Origin: Fusibacter ferrireducens
GTDB taxonomy: Bacteria; Bacillota; Clostridia; Peptostreptococcales; Acidaminobacteraceae
Assembly: GCF_015352425.1 (NCBI RefSeq)
Contig: NZ_JADKNH010000011.1
Coordinates: 1 to 64,000 of the forward strand
Direction of reading: 5' to 3'
DNA: 64,000 nucleotides
Part shown: piece after piece, positions 8,498-17,239 of the stretch
Layout of the letters: each line of letters begins with the position of its first letter
Position numbering within the stretch: position 1 is the stretch's first letter
Notes under the pieces: model-generated
What the model was told of the DNA's origin: nothing
What the model saw: only the letters and a program-made list of their open reading frames with translations
Databases searched by the model: none
Translations under genes and position numbers: made by a program

Positions 8498-8515
8498 GGC
8501 GGACAATTGTTCGCC
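8498..8515. promoter_or_regulatory. Palindrome in leader of threonine operon
   Basis: GGCGGACAATTGTTCGCC is an 18-base inverted repeat with one mismatched pair. It lies about 10-30 bases downstream of the expected transcription start and just upstream of the ribosome site of the ACT regulator. It could be an operator or a short RNA hairpin. Confidence 0.5.
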
Positions 8516-8532
8516 GATTGATATTAATAAGG

Positions 8533-8561
8533 ATTATAGCACATTCAGATATTGTATACAA
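8533..8561 (-). promoter_or_regulatory. Promoter of threonine operon
   Basis: On the minus strand, TTGTAT (8561-8556), a 17-base spacer and TATAAT (8538-8533) form a near-consensus sigma-A promoter. Start of transcription is expected near 8526. Confidence 0.72.
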
Positions 8562-8868
8562 GGTAAATGCAGAATAAATTTGATGTTTTTATTTCAGAAC
8601 ATTCTTGAACCTAAAACGAATGAAGCATGAGTTTGCTCTAATTTTGATGGTTATAGATGGCTTATTTTGAATGAAAATTCTTTTATAAGCATAATTATAG
8701 ACTGACAAAATCGTCTTGTTCGCGTTCAAAAATATGGGGCTAATAGAATTGAAAGTGAAGGAGTTTGAATTTGTTATATTTTGATGAATTTCAAATTTTG
8801 TAATGTTTTAAGAAGAATCGGGTATATAATTGATGTATGTAAAGATTTTAAATTAGGAGGCATTATAT
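8562..8868. other. Intergenic region between threonine operon and bcp
   Basis: About 300 A/T-rich bases hold no gene. A TATAAT-like box (8825-8830) precedes the peroxiredoxin gene with a poor -35. TTATAAGCATAATTATA near 8683-8699 loosely resembles a Fur/PerR-type box, but the match is too weak to call. Confidence 0.4.
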
Positions 8869-9318
8869 ATGAGTTACTTGAAGGAAGATTTCACCTTAAA
8901 TATGACAGGAGGAGGACAAGTTGATAAAGCGGCACTTTTAGATCAAAATTTTATTCTCTATTTTTATCCTAAAGACAATACTTCTGGATGTACACTAGAA
9001 GCACAAGATTTTGCGGATCTATATGATGAGTTCAAAGCTCTTGGATATGAAGTTTATGGTATTAGCAAAGACTCGCTTAAGTCTCATGAGAAGTTTAAAG
9101 AGAAGTTCAATTTACCCTTTAATTTGATTGCAGATGAAGAAAAAATACTTCACAAAAGTTTTGATGTCATCAAAGAGAAAAAAATGTATGGAAAACTTGT
9201 TAAAGGCACGGAGAGATCCACCTTTGTTTTCAGAGAAGGCCTTTTATGTATAACAGAGTTTAGAGGCGTCAAGGCAAAAGGACACGCTAGAGCTGTTTTG
9301 GATTATTTACAAAAGTAA
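8869..9318 (+). CDS. bcp: Bcp-type peroxiredoxin (thiol peroxidase)
   Basis: The 149-residue protein belongs to the AhpC/TSA Bcp (PrxQ) group that reduces hydroperoxides using thioredoxin. It has the 'FYPKDNTSGCTLEAQDF' active-site region with the peroxidatic Cys at residue 40, and 'STFVF' near the C terminus. The usual resolving Cys five residues after the peroxidatic Cys (CTxEAC) is Gln here, so it should act as a 1-Cys or atypical enzyme. The only other Cys is in 'GLLCITEF'. The start follows AGGAGG with good spacing. It is monocistronic. Confidence 0.92.
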   Translation: MSYLKEDFTLNMTGGGQVDKAALLDQNFILYFYPKDNTSGCTLEAQDFADLYDEFKALGYEVYGISKDSLKSHEKFKEKFNLPFNLIADEEKILHKSFDVIKEKKMYGKLVKGTERSTFVFREGLLCITEFRGVKAKGHARAVLDYLQK

Positions 9319-9374
9319 TCCCGACTTGACATTCCTTGAAACCCCCAGTATAATGAAGTAGAAAATTGAATCGT

Positions 9375-9580
9375 TTAATCAAGGTGCTAACTCTTATTTG
9401 AAATTTTAGCTAAGAGGGAAAGAGGTTGAAATCCTCTGCAGCCCCCGCTACTGTATATAGTGATGAACTCCAATAAATCCACTGAGAAATCGGGAAGGAT
9501 GGATAGTAAAGTGATCTATGAGCCAGGAAACCTGCCTTGATTTAAGAAGAATCTACTTCGGAGGGAAGTCGGGTGATTTG
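9375..9580 (+). ncRNA. Cobalamin (B12) riboswitch
   Basis: The leader has the hallmarks of the cobalamin riboswitch: the 'GGAAAGAGGTTGAAATCCTC' and 'GCAGCCCCCGCTACTGT' segment, and the B12 box 'GAGCCAGGAAACCTGCC' at 9520-9536. It lies upstream of a nine-gene B12 operon and is followed by an intrinsic terminator. In the known mechanism, adenosylcobalamin binding stops expression of the downstream genes. Confidence 0.95.
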
Positions 9581-9596
9581 GATTGAACATACATTC

Positions 9597-9626
9597 AACA
9601 CACGCAATTCTGCGTGTGTTTTTTTT
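9597..9626 (+). terminator. Riboswitch-controlled terminator
   Basis: The perfect hairpin AACACACGCA/TGCGTGTGTT with loop ATTC is followed by a T tract. It stands 17 bases after the riboswitch and about 140 bases before cobQ. It is the likely off-switch hairpin when B12 is bound. Confidence 0.88.
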
Positions 9627-9764
9627 ATAAGCATTTTTTATGAGCAGATTTGAATTGAATAAATTTAGATGGATTTAAATCGTAGATATCCATTGGATCA
9701 ATAGCAAGTGACGTAGATTTGTGACAATAAATAGAATAGACTATAAAATAAAAGTGAGGATATT

Positions 9765-11276
9765 ATGGCAAAAAAATTGATGTTTCAGGGCACTGGCTCA
9801 ACTGTGGGCAAGAGTTTGATTGTAGCTGCCCTGTGTAGAATTTTAAACGATGAAGGGCATCGTGTGGCGCCTTTTAAATCACAGAATATGGCCTTAAATT
9901 CTTTTATCACAAGAGAAGGCAAGGAAATGGGACGTGCTCAAGTCGTTCAAGCTGAGGCTGCTAGGATAGAACCTGATGTTGCCATGAATCCGATTTTATT
10001 AAAGCCTACAAGTTACGTGGGATCGCAAATCATTTTAAATGGTGAAGTTTATAAGAATATGAAGGCTAGTGAATACTTTTCCAGGAAAGATTTTTTGGTG
10101 CCACACATTAAAACTGCTTTTAACAAATTGAATCAAAATTATGATTTGATCCTTATAGAAGGTGCTGGTTCTCCTGCTGAGATCAATCTTAGAAGTCGAG
10201 ATATTGTCAACATGGGGCTTGCAGAAATTGTAGATACGGATGTTATCCTAATTGGCGATGTGGATAAGGGTGGTGTCTTTGCATCGATCTATGGGACTTA
10301 CATGTTGCTTTCAGAGACTGAAAGAGCACGTATTAAAGGGTTTGTCATTAATAAATTTAGAGGGGATGTCGAGCTTTTAGTGCCAGGGGTTAAAATGATT
10401 GAAGAGAAGATTGGCATACCTTGTGTGGGGATTATTCCCTTTATAGAGCAACTTAAAATTGACGATGAAGACAGTGTATCTGAGCGCTTATTTATGAAAT
10501 CGGATAAACCTATAAAAGTAGGCGTTGTCAGATTGCCTTACATGTCCAATTTTAGTGATTTTACTGTATTTGATATGGAACCAGATGTCAGCCTTGAATA
10601 CGTTACAACAGAAAGTGAAATAGAGGCTTGTGATTTGCTCATTATTCCAGGGAGCAAGAATACTATTTTTGATATGCAATTTGTCATTAAGCATAAAATC
10701 AATCAAGCAATATACAGATTTCATAAGGCAGAAAAGCCGATTTTTGGCATCTGTGGCGGTTATCAAATTCTGGGCAATAGTATTTCAGATCCAGATAGTG
10801 TGGAATCCGTTGATACAATGATCAATGGCCTTGGCCTGCTGAATGTAGAAACGGTTATGGCCATTGAAAAGACAACCGTTCAAAGTGAGGCTACAATTCA
10901 AAATAATTATTTTGGCCTTGAAACCGAGCAAATGGACATAAAAGGCTATGAAATACACATGGGAGAAACGATTGCAAACGGCGATGACGTGGTTCCTTTT
11001 GCCCTTAATCGTAAAGGCGACTTGGATGGTGCAATAGATGAGACAGGTCGCGTTATGGGCACATATTTTCATGGCATATTTGACAATGATAATTTTAGAA
11101 GCGCTATTTTAAATAAAATCAGAGCGCAAAAGGGCATTACATCTGATGATTTTGGAGAATCGTTTGAAGTGCTTAAGGATAGAGAATATAATCGTTTGGC
11201 TGAGCATGTAAAAAAATATATGAACATGACTTTAATTCAAAAATTTTTGGATGAATCGAGGACATTAGATTGTTAG
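9765..11276 (+). CDS. cobQ: Cobyric acid synthase
   Basis: The enzyme amidates the b, d, e and g side chains of adenosylcobyrinic a,c-diamide with glutamine and ATP. The product of 503 residues has an N-terminal P-loop/dethiobiotin-synthetase-like domain ('QGTGSTVGKSLIVAALCRIL', 'KSQNMALNSF') and a C-terminal class I glutamine amidotransferase domain with nucleophile Cys330 in 'FGICGGYQILG' and His in 'YFHGIFDN'. It is the first gene of the B12 operon, after the riboswitch. It overlaps the following cbiB by 7 bases, implying translational coupling. Confidence 0.96.
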   Translation: MAKKLMFQGTGSTVGKSLIVAALCRILNDEGHRVAPFKSQNMALNSFITREGKEMGRAQVVQAEAARIEPDVAMNPILLKPTSYVGSQIILNGEVYKNMKASEYFSRKDFLVPHIKTAFNKLNQNYDLILIEGAGSPAEINLRSRDIVNMGLAEIVDTDVILIGDVDKGGVFASIYGTYMLLSETERARIKGFVINKFRGDVELLVPGVKMIEEKIGIPCVGIIPFIEQLKIDDEDSVSERLFMKSDKPIKVGVVRLPYMSNFSDFTVFDMEPDVSLEYVTTESEIEACDLLIIPGSKNTIFDMQFVIKHKINQAIYRFHKAEKPIFGICGGYQILGNSISDPDSVESVDTMINGLGLLNVETVMAIEKTTVQSEATIQNNYFGLETEQMDIKGYEIHMGETIANGDDVVPFALNRKGDLDGAIDETGRVMGTYFHGIFDNDNFRSAILNKIRAQKGITSDDFGESFEVLKDREYNRLAEHVKKYMNMTLIQKFLDESRTLDC

Positions 11277-12226
11277 TCGATATTGGAATTGCAGTCCTAT
11301 TGGACTGGTTAGTAGGTGATCCTCCTAATTGGCCGCATCCAGTTAGGTTTATAGGGTGGTTAATCAGTACGTTTGAAAAGCAGATTAGACGTTTTTCAAG
11401 CAACCTCTATATTGGCGGGTTTGTATTGATGATCTTAACCGTATCATCGGTTGTGGCGTTATACGCACTGGCTGTGTCTGTTTGCCACCCTTATTTTTTA
11501 AGAATTCTAAATATTTATTTATTATATACTTGTCTTGCCTGTAAATGCTTAAAAGATGAAGCTTTTAAAGTCAAGAATTTGATTCAAAAGAATCAAGTTG
11601 AGGCTTCAAGGAAAGAATTGAGTTATTTAGTGGGAAGAGACACGGAGACTTTAACAGTAGAACAAGTTTTAAGAGGTATTATTGAGACGGTCTCTGAAAA
11701 TACTGTGGATGGCATTTTAGCGCCTCTTTTTTATATGCTCGTGGGCAGTCTGTTCGTCTACAATAATATATCGTTTGCAGTGGTATTTGCATTGATCTAT
11801 AAGAGTGTCAACACCTTGGATTCAATGGTGGGCTATGTACAGGCACCTTACAAAGAAATCGGTATGATTTCTGCAAAAACAGATGATCTCTTGAATTTCA
11901 TACCCGCACGGATAGGTGCTATTTTTATGCTTATGGCAGGAGCTGTTTTGAAATTGAATTTTAAAAATGGTTTAAATGTGATGATGAGAGATCATAGAAA
12001 TCACAAAAGCCCTAATTGTGGCTATCCGGAATCCGTTACTGCAGGACTGCTAGACATACAACTTGGAGGCACAAATGTTTATTTTGGAGAAACGGTTTAT
12101 AAGCCGACTATAGGCGACAAATTGAGAGATTTTGATGTTGTCGATATTGATAAATCTGTAAAGGTTATGTATGTTTCAGAGAGTATTTTATTGCTACTGG
12201 GAATCCTTTTGACTGTTTTAGTCTAA
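11270..12226 (+). CDS. cbiB: Adenosylcobinamide-phosphate synthase
   Basis: This membrane protein (CbiB/CobD family) attaches aminopropanol phosphate to cobyric acid. The 318-residue product is hydrophobic with several membrane spans and carries the family motifs 'DWLVGDPPNWPHPVRFIG', 'GRDTETL', 'ETVSENTVDGILAPLFY' and 'NTLDSMVGY'. The start codon is TTG at 11270, inside the end of cobQ, with GAGG upstream at 11259-11262. The substrate's aminopropanol phosphate comes from the threonine-phosphate decarboxylase encoded next. Confidence 0.95.
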   Translation: MLVDIGIAVLLDWLVGDPPNWPHPVRFIGWLISTFEKQIRRFSSNLYIGGFVLMILTVSSVVALYALAVSVCHPYFLRILNIYLLYTCLACKCLKDEAFKVKNLIQKNQVEASRKELSYLVGRDTETLTVEQVLRGIIETVSENTVDGILAPLFYMLVGSLFVYNNISFAVVFALIYKSVNTLDSMVGYVQAPYKEIGMISAKTDDLLNFIPARIGAIFMLMAGAVLKLNFKNGLNVMMRDHRNHKSPNCGYPESVTAGLLDIQLGGTNVYFGETVYKPTIGDKLRDFDVVDIDKSVKVMYVSESILLLLGILLTVLV

Positions 12227-12319
12227 TTCAGATTGATTGTTCAGTTGATTCTGAGATCAATTTATTATCATGAACTTGGATGACCTGTTTAAAGAGGGTA
12301 TTTAAGAGTAGGAGGCAAG

Positions 12320-13414
12320 ATGAATTTTCATGGAGGATATTTTGGGTCGAAGGGAATGATGGATTTTAGTGTCAATATTCCACCGCTTTCGTATCCAGAA
12401 GGGTTAAAAGAATTGATGTTCAGCACATTTGATGAACTCCGAAATTACCCTGAAATTGATGGTATTTCAGCGCGCGATGCCATTGCTCGCAAAACAGGCT
12501 ATGACTCTGAAAAGATTATTTTAGGTAATGGGGCAACTGAACTCATATATCTCTATTCTAGAAGCATTGGTGTCTCAAAGGCACTCATACTTGAACCCAC
12601 CTTTACAGAATATAGACGTGCACTTGAATTGAATCAAGTTGAAGTTCACTCTTTTTCACTGCTTGATTTCGTCAAATCCGATGAAAGCTTGTTATCTATA
12701 GATGTACATCATAGCGCATTGTTGACGCAAATTATTGAAAGAATTTTAACACAAAAAATAGAATTGCTGGTGTTATGCAATCCTAATAATCCCACAGGAC
12801 ATCTTTATTCAAGTGATTTTATTCAAAAAATAATTGAAGGTGTCAATAATCCAGATTTTAAAATTTTCATAGATGAGTCTTTTTTGGATTTTGTATCGTC
12901 TGATAAACTTAGAGCCTGTAATTTAGAAGCATCTGATTTAAAGAACGTTTTTTTATTGAGATCTATGACTAAAAATTTTGAAGTACCGGGGTTGAGAATT
13001 GGCTACGGATTAAGTGATTTTGAAACGATAAAGAAAATGGGACGCTATAAAGAACCTTGGTCATTAAATGCCTTTGCACTTAAAGCCATTCCTTTTTTAG
13101 TGGATCAAGAGGATCATATTAAGCGTATAAAAAAATGGTGTCAGGAAGAATCTGATTTTATTTCAGAGGCTTTATCTAGGGTTGAAGGCTTATTTTATTA
13201 CAAAGGGGAAGCCAACTATTTTTTGATCAAAATTCCAGAGTTGATGCATTTGACTTTTTTTGATAAGATGCTGGCGCGTAAAATTTATTTGAGAAAATGT
13301 GAAGATTTTATGGGCCTTGGCAAACCATACTATAGAATTGCAATACGAGAGCGAGATGAAAATAGGTTGATGGTGGATGCCATTCAGGAGGTGTTTAGTG
13401 AATACAAAATTTAG
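12320..13414 (+). CDS. cobD: L-threonine-O-3-phosphate decarboxylase
   Basis: This PLP enzyme makes (R)-1-aminopropan-2-yl phosphate from threonine phosphate, the linker of the B12 nucleotide loop. The protein of 364 residues is a class I/II aminotransferase-fold member with the opening 'HGGYFGSKGMMDFSVNIPP', the 'NPNNPTG' motif, 'IDESFLDF' and a PLP-Lys region 'SMTKNFEVPGLRIGYG'. Histidinol-phosphate aminotransferases are close relatives, but the N terminus and the B12 operon support CobD. AGGAGG precedes the ATG. Its 3' end overlaps the start of btuF by 17 bases. Confidence 0.92.
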   Translation: MNFHGGYFGSKGMMDFSVNIPPLSYPEGLKELMFSTFDELRNYPEIDGISARDAIARKTGYDSEKIILGNGATELIYLYSRSIGVSKALILEPTFTEYRRALELNQVEVHSFSLLDFVKSDESLLSIDVHHSALLTQIIERILTQKIELLVLCNPNNPTGHLYSSDFIQKIIEGVNNPDFKIFIDESFLDFVSSDKLRACNLEASDLKNVFLLRSMTKNFEVPGLRIGYGLSDFETIKKMGRYKEPWSLNAFALKAIPFLVDQEDHIKRIKKWCQEESDFISEALSRVEGLFYYKGEANYFLIKIPELMHLTFFDKMLARKIYLRKCEDFMGLGKPYYRIAIRERDENRLMVDAIQEVFSEYKI

Positions 13415-14654
13415 AAAATTAGGGTGTTTGTTACTTGTCTTAATAATGTCTATTGGCATAAATGCGTTATCGTTTGCATCATCTGTATCACCTGTCAATG
13501 TCAATGGTGAAGAACGGATGATGACCACAGAAATAAAAAATGGCAGGGCTTATATTGCCACTGAAGATTTAGAGGCGTTTGGCTTTAGCACTGAAGTCAA
13601 GGGTCAAACAATCGTCGTTAAAAACAGTGATGTCAGCTTTACGTTTTATAGAGACACAAACAAGGTAATTGTAAATGATGCAAGCATGACGTTGGATTCT
13701 AAAATTTATACGCGAAACGGCATGCCATACATTCCTATGAAGTTTTTCTTTGAAACCATTCATTACAAAGTGGGATGGACGTCAAAAACGAATCAGGTCA
13801 CCCTGTATAAAATGGGAGATGAAAAGTTTCCAATTGTGATTGGTGATGGTGATGTGCACTATAAATTTGAGAAATCTGCAAAAAAAGTTGTCTCGCTAGC
13901 GCCTTCTGTAACAGAGATTTTATTTGCAATAGGTGCAGGGGACAAGATTGTGGGCAGAACAATCTATTGTGATTATCCTTTAGAATCCAAGGATGTTCAG
14001 ACTGTGGGATCTCTCTATGAACCGGATTTAGAGGGGATACTAGATTTGGAACCTGATGTTGTGATTGCGGCAACACATATGAATGAAGATGTTCTCAAAA
14101 CTTTGGCAAGCGCCAAAATTCAGATATTGACTCAAAAGTCACCAAGTAAAATTAATGAAATATATACTTTTATTTCGAAGCTAGGGGCACTGGTAGATCA
14201 CAATTATGAGGCTAGGGCCTTGGTTTCAACGCTTAAGCTCAAAGAAGATCGTGTCAATCAGACTGTTGATTTAATTCCAAAATCTGAACGCAAAACCGTT
14301 TACTATGTTGTGGGTACTGGAAAAAAAGAAAATACTGCTGGAGAGGGGACTTTCATCAATGAAGTTTTACAAGCCGCAGGTGGTATTAATGTGGCCACGG
14401 ATGTCAAGGGCTGGTCATATAGTTTAGAAAAATTGATTGAACACAATCCAAGCTATTTGATTGGAGAAAGCTATAATTATGATACAATGATAGAAAGTGA
14501 TAACTATGAGAGTTTAAGTGCACTCAAAAATAATCATTATATTAAAATTGACAGCAATGTATTTTCTAGACCGGGTCCTCGAGTGATTGATTTAGGGTTG
14601 AAAAAGCTCATACATGAGCTCTACCCAGAATATGAAAATCAGCTGAACTATTAG
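13398..14654 (+). CDS. btuF: Corrinoid ABC transporter substrate-binding protein with N-terminal stalk domain
   Basis: The product of about 418 residues has a signal peptide (LGCLLLVLIMSIGINALSFA). Next comes a copper-amine-oxidase-N-like stalk domain (~residues 30-130, with 'NGMPYIPMKFFFETIHYKVGWTSKTNQVTLY'), then a periplasmic-binding-protein domain of the BtuF/FecB type (~145-418, 'KVVSLAPSVTEILFAIGAGDKIVGRT'). It captures vitamin B12 or cobinamide outside the cell for BtuCD. The frame opens at 13377, but AGGAGG at 13386-13391 fits a GTG start at 13398 inside the end of cobD. Most BtuF proteins are lipoproteins; there is no lipobox here, so the stalk may anchor it to the wall (inference). 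Confidence 0.88.
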   Translation: MNTKFRKLGCLLLVLIMSIGINALSFASSVSPVNVNGEERMMTTEIKNGRAYIATEDLEAFGFSTEVKGQTIVVKNSDVSFTFYRDTNKVIVNDASMTLDSKIYTRNGMPYIPMKFFFETIHYKVGWTSKTNQVTLYKMGDEKFPIVIGDGDVHYKFEKSAKKVVSLAPSVTEILFAIGAGDKIVGRTIYCDYPLESKDVQTVGSLYEPDLEGILDLEPDVVIAATHMNEDVLKTLASAKIQILTQKSPSKINEIYTFISKLGALVDHNYEARALVSTLKLKEDRVNQTVDLIPKSERKTVYYVVGTGKKENTAGEGTFINEVLQAAGGINVATDVKGWSYSLEKLIEHNPSYLIGESYNYDTMIESDNYESLSALKNNHYIKIDSNVFSRPGPRVIDLGLKKLIHELYPEYENQLNY

Positions 14655-14793
14655 TTTTTGAACGATCCAATATTGAATGAAGACAAGGGTTAAGAAGCTC
14701 TTTATAGTTAAAATAAAATGGCTATGTCAATCATCAAAGAAGGCGCAACCTATGCGTTGGTGAAATAAGATTGTACACTTATAGGGAAAAATT
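14655..14793 (+). other. btuF-btuC gap
   Basis: This is the longest internal gap of the B12 operon (139 bases). No terminator is seen. A weak small hairpin surrounds CAACCTATGCGTTG. Cotranscription through it is likely. Confidence 0.4.
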
Positions 14794-15837
14794 ATGAATT
14801 TTATCGAGAGAAGAAAATGGAATCGATTGTATATTGGCATTCTGTTCTGTCTGTTAATATTAGTGAGTTTATTTGCCATCACTCAGGGATCTGTTAAGAT
14901 CCCTATAGGTGATGTTTTTCGTGTTTTTGTGCATCAACTAAGAATGCCAAGTGATATCAGCGCGATTAAGGCTTCACATATCTTTATCATTGAGAATATC
15001 CGTTTGCCAAGAATTGTCATGGCAAGTATTGTTGGTGGCGTATTATCTATTGTGGGTGCCTCATTCCAAGCCATTTTTAAAAATCCTATGGCAGATCCGT
15101 TTGTCATGGGTGTCTCATCTGGTGCTGCATTTGGTGCTACTATGGGAATTGCATTTGGTTTAACGACGAACCTACTTGGATTTGGAACCATTTCTACTTT
15201 GGCTTTTTTAGGTGCGTTAGGAACGGTTTTTATCGTTTATTCACTTGCAAGGGTTGGTACGAGAATATCGACAACAAGTATTCTTTTAGCTGGAATTGTC
15301 ATGAATTCACTGTTGACATCCATTATTTCACTTGTGATGATTTTAAATCAAGATGACATTGCGAGGATTGTTACGTGGACAATGGGTAGCTTTAATGCAG
15401 CATCTTGGGAGCAAGTCGCTAAAATTTTATTGCCATCATTTGTGGGATTTATACTGTTGATGTTGAAATCAAGGGATTTAAATGCAATCGTCATGGGAGA
15501 AGAAGATGCTAAAAATATGGGGGTAAATGTGGAACTCACTAAAAAACTCATATTGATTTATGCATCCTTTCTCGTTGCCTTTTCCGTTGCAGTGAGTGGT
15601 ATTATTGGTTTTGTAGGCTTGATTATTCCACATTTAGTTAGAATTGTGTTCGGTGCTGACCATCGAACACTTTTGCCTGTTTCTTTTTTGGGTGGGGCCA
15701 TTTTCCTTACGATTTCAGATACTTTGGCCCGAAGTTTAGTGTCTAATATGGAAATTCCTGTGGGTATTATAACTGCAGTATTTGGTGGACCATTCTTTTT
15801 ATATTTGCTCAATAAAAATAAAAAGAATATGGTATAG
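14794..15837 (+). CDS. btuC: Corrinoid ABC transporter permease
   Basis: The 347-residue protein belongs to the FecCD/BtuC permease family, with about ten membrane spans and the family signatures 'RLPRIVMASIVGGVLSIVGASFQAIFKNPMADPFVMGVSSGAAFGA' (spread over residues ~70-115) and 'GFVGLIIPHLVRIVFGADHR'. It forms the membrane channel with BtuD and accepts cargo from BtuF. The operon and riboswitch favour corrinoid rather than siderophore transport. The ATP-binding gene starts 9 bases after its stop. Confidence 0.92.
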   Translation: MNFIERRKWNRLYIGILFCLLILVSLFAITQGSVKIPIGDVFRVFVHQLRMPSDISAIKASHIFIIENIRLPRIVMASIVGGVLSIVGASFQAIFKNPMADPFVMGVSSGAAFGATMGIAFGLTTNLLGFGTISTLAFLGALGTVFIVYSLARVGTRISTTSILLAGIVMNSLLTSIISLVMILNQDDIARIVTWTMGSFNAASWEQVAKILLPSFVGFILLMLKSRDLNAIVMGEEDAKNMGVNVELTKKLILIYASFLVAFSVAVSGIIGFVGLIIPHLVRIVFGADHRTLLPVSFLGGAIFLTISDTLARSLVSNMEIPVGIITAVFGGPFFLYLLNKNKKNMV

Positions 15838-15846
15838 GAGGACAAC

Positions 15847-16623
15847 ATGGTTGCAGCGATTCAAATAGAAAATTTGAAATTTAAATATGCAGAAGAAGAT
15901 GTTTTAAAGTACATCAATCTTCATGTGCCCAAGGGCAGTTTTGTCAGTATTTTAGGACCAAATGGCTCTGGCAAGACCACGCTTTTAAAAAATGTTTGTC
16001 ATCTTTTAAAACCTTATGAAGGTAAAGTAGTCATAAGTGACCAGTTGGTAGAGCGTTTTAAGAGCAAAGAACTCGCGCGTGAAATGGCAGTTGTACATCA
16101 AGGTGCCAACACGGAGTTTGATTTTAATGTGGAAGATGTTGTGCTTATGGGCCGATTTCCATATATAAAAAAATTTCAATCTGAAACACTTGAGGATATT
16201 GCAATTGCCACGGAAGCCATGAAGAAGACATCTACACTACATCTAAAACACAAGACGATCAAGGGTATAAGTGGTGGTGAAAGACAACGTGTTATGATTG
16301 CCAGAGCGTTGACACAGGAACCTCAAATACTGCTTTTAGATGAACCTATTTCACATTTGGATATTAAGTATCAACTTGAGATCTTGAAATTGTGTAAAAT
16401 GTTGAATGCAGAAAACAACCTTACTATCATCACAACATTGCATGATATCAACTTGGCAACTCGTTTTTCTGACTACATTATCTTGATGAATCATGGTGAG
16501 ATTGTGGAAATCGGCAAGCCCTTTGAGGTCATGACAAAAGAGAATATCAGAAGAGTCTATGAAGTAGATGTGGAAATTGTAAAAATGGATCAATTTGAAA
16601 ATCCTATGATTGTTCCCATCTGA
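15847..16623 (+). CDS. btuD: Corrinoid ABC transporter ATP-binding protein
   Basis: The 258-residue ATPase has Walker A 'GPNGSGKTT' (about residues 38-46), a Q-loop, the signature 'ISGGERQR', Walker B 'ILLLDEPISHLD' and the switch His in 'TLHDINLA'. It powers corrinoid import with BtuC and BtuF. GGAGG precedes its ATG. It is followed after 46 bases by cobU. Confidence 0.93.
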   Translation: MVAAIQIENLKFKYAEEDVLKYINLHVPKGSFVSILGPNGSGKTTLLKNVCHLLKPYEGKVVISDQLVERFKSKELAREMAVVHQGANTEFDFNVEDVVLMGRFPYIKKFQSETLEDIAIATEAMKKTSTLHLKHKTIKGISGGERQRVMIARALTQEPQILLLDEPISHLDIKYQLEILKLCKMLNAENNLTIITTLHDINLATRFSDYIILMNHGEIVEIGKPFEVMTKENIRRVYEVDVEIVKMDQFENPMIVPI

Positions 16624-16669
16624 TAAAATTGGATGCTCAGTGTGTAACAACCGTATTTCAGGAGGTAAG

Positions 16670-17230
16670 ATGGGTCAAATTATATTCGTAACAGGCGGTG
16701 CAAGAAGTGGTAAAAGTACATTTGCAGAACAGAAGGTGAAGGATTTTGGCGAAAATATTGTCTATGTTGCCACAGCAGTCCCTTTTGATGATGGGATGAA
16801 GGATCGCATTAGAAAACACAGAGAGAGTAGACCGAGTACTTGGACTACAATTGAGGCGTTTAGAGATTTTGATCAGCACTTCAACCAAGAGTGCGTCAAA
16901 TTAGCTGATGGTATTATTTTTGACTGTGTTACTGTAATGGTAACGAATCTGATGATGGCGCCAAAAGTTGATTTTGAAATGGTCGATATGATTTTTGTCA
17001 ATGAGTTGGAACAAAAAATTCAAGACGAAGTGGATCGATTAATTGCCACAGTGCGTAAATTGGATTTGAACATAGTGATTGTCTCTAATGAAGTGGGATT
17101 AGGACTTGTGCCTTTCTATAAAATGGGCAATTTCTTTAGAGATATTGCAGGCAGAATCAATCAAAAAATTGCTTCAGAAGCAGATTCTGTCTATTTTACG
17201 GTGTCTGGTATTCCTATGAAAATTAAGTAG
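16670..17230 (+). CDS. cobU: Adenosylcobinamide kinase / adenosylcobinamide-phosphate guanylyltransferase
   Basis: This bifunctional enzyme phosphorylates adenosylcobinamide and then adds GMP to give adenosyl-GDP-cobinamide. The 186-residue product begins with the P-loop 'FVTGGARSGKSTFAEQ' and contains 'YVATAVPFDDGMKDRIRKHRESRP' with the guanylylated His region, and 'VSNEVGLGLVPFYKMGNFFRDIAGRINQKIA'. The frame is open from 16610, but GGAGG at 16661-16665 places the start at the ATG at 16670. It completes the kinase step needed by cobS next door. Confidence 0.95.
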   Translation: MGQIIFVTGGARSGKSTFAEQKVKDFGENIVYVATAVPFDDGMKDRIRKHRESRPSTWTTIEAFRDFDQHFNQECVKLADGIIFDCVTVMVTNLMMAPKVDFEMVDMIFVNELEQKIQDEVDRLIATVRKLDLNIVIVSNEVGLGLVPFYKMGNFFRDIAGRINQKIASEADSVYFTVSGIPMKIK

Positions 17231-17239
17231 GAGGTGCAT

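Noticed and set aside
8683-8699. Possible Fur/PerR box upstream of bcp
   Set aside because: TTATAAGCATAATTATA deviates from the 7-1-7 pattern and the region is so A/T-rich that chance matches are expected.
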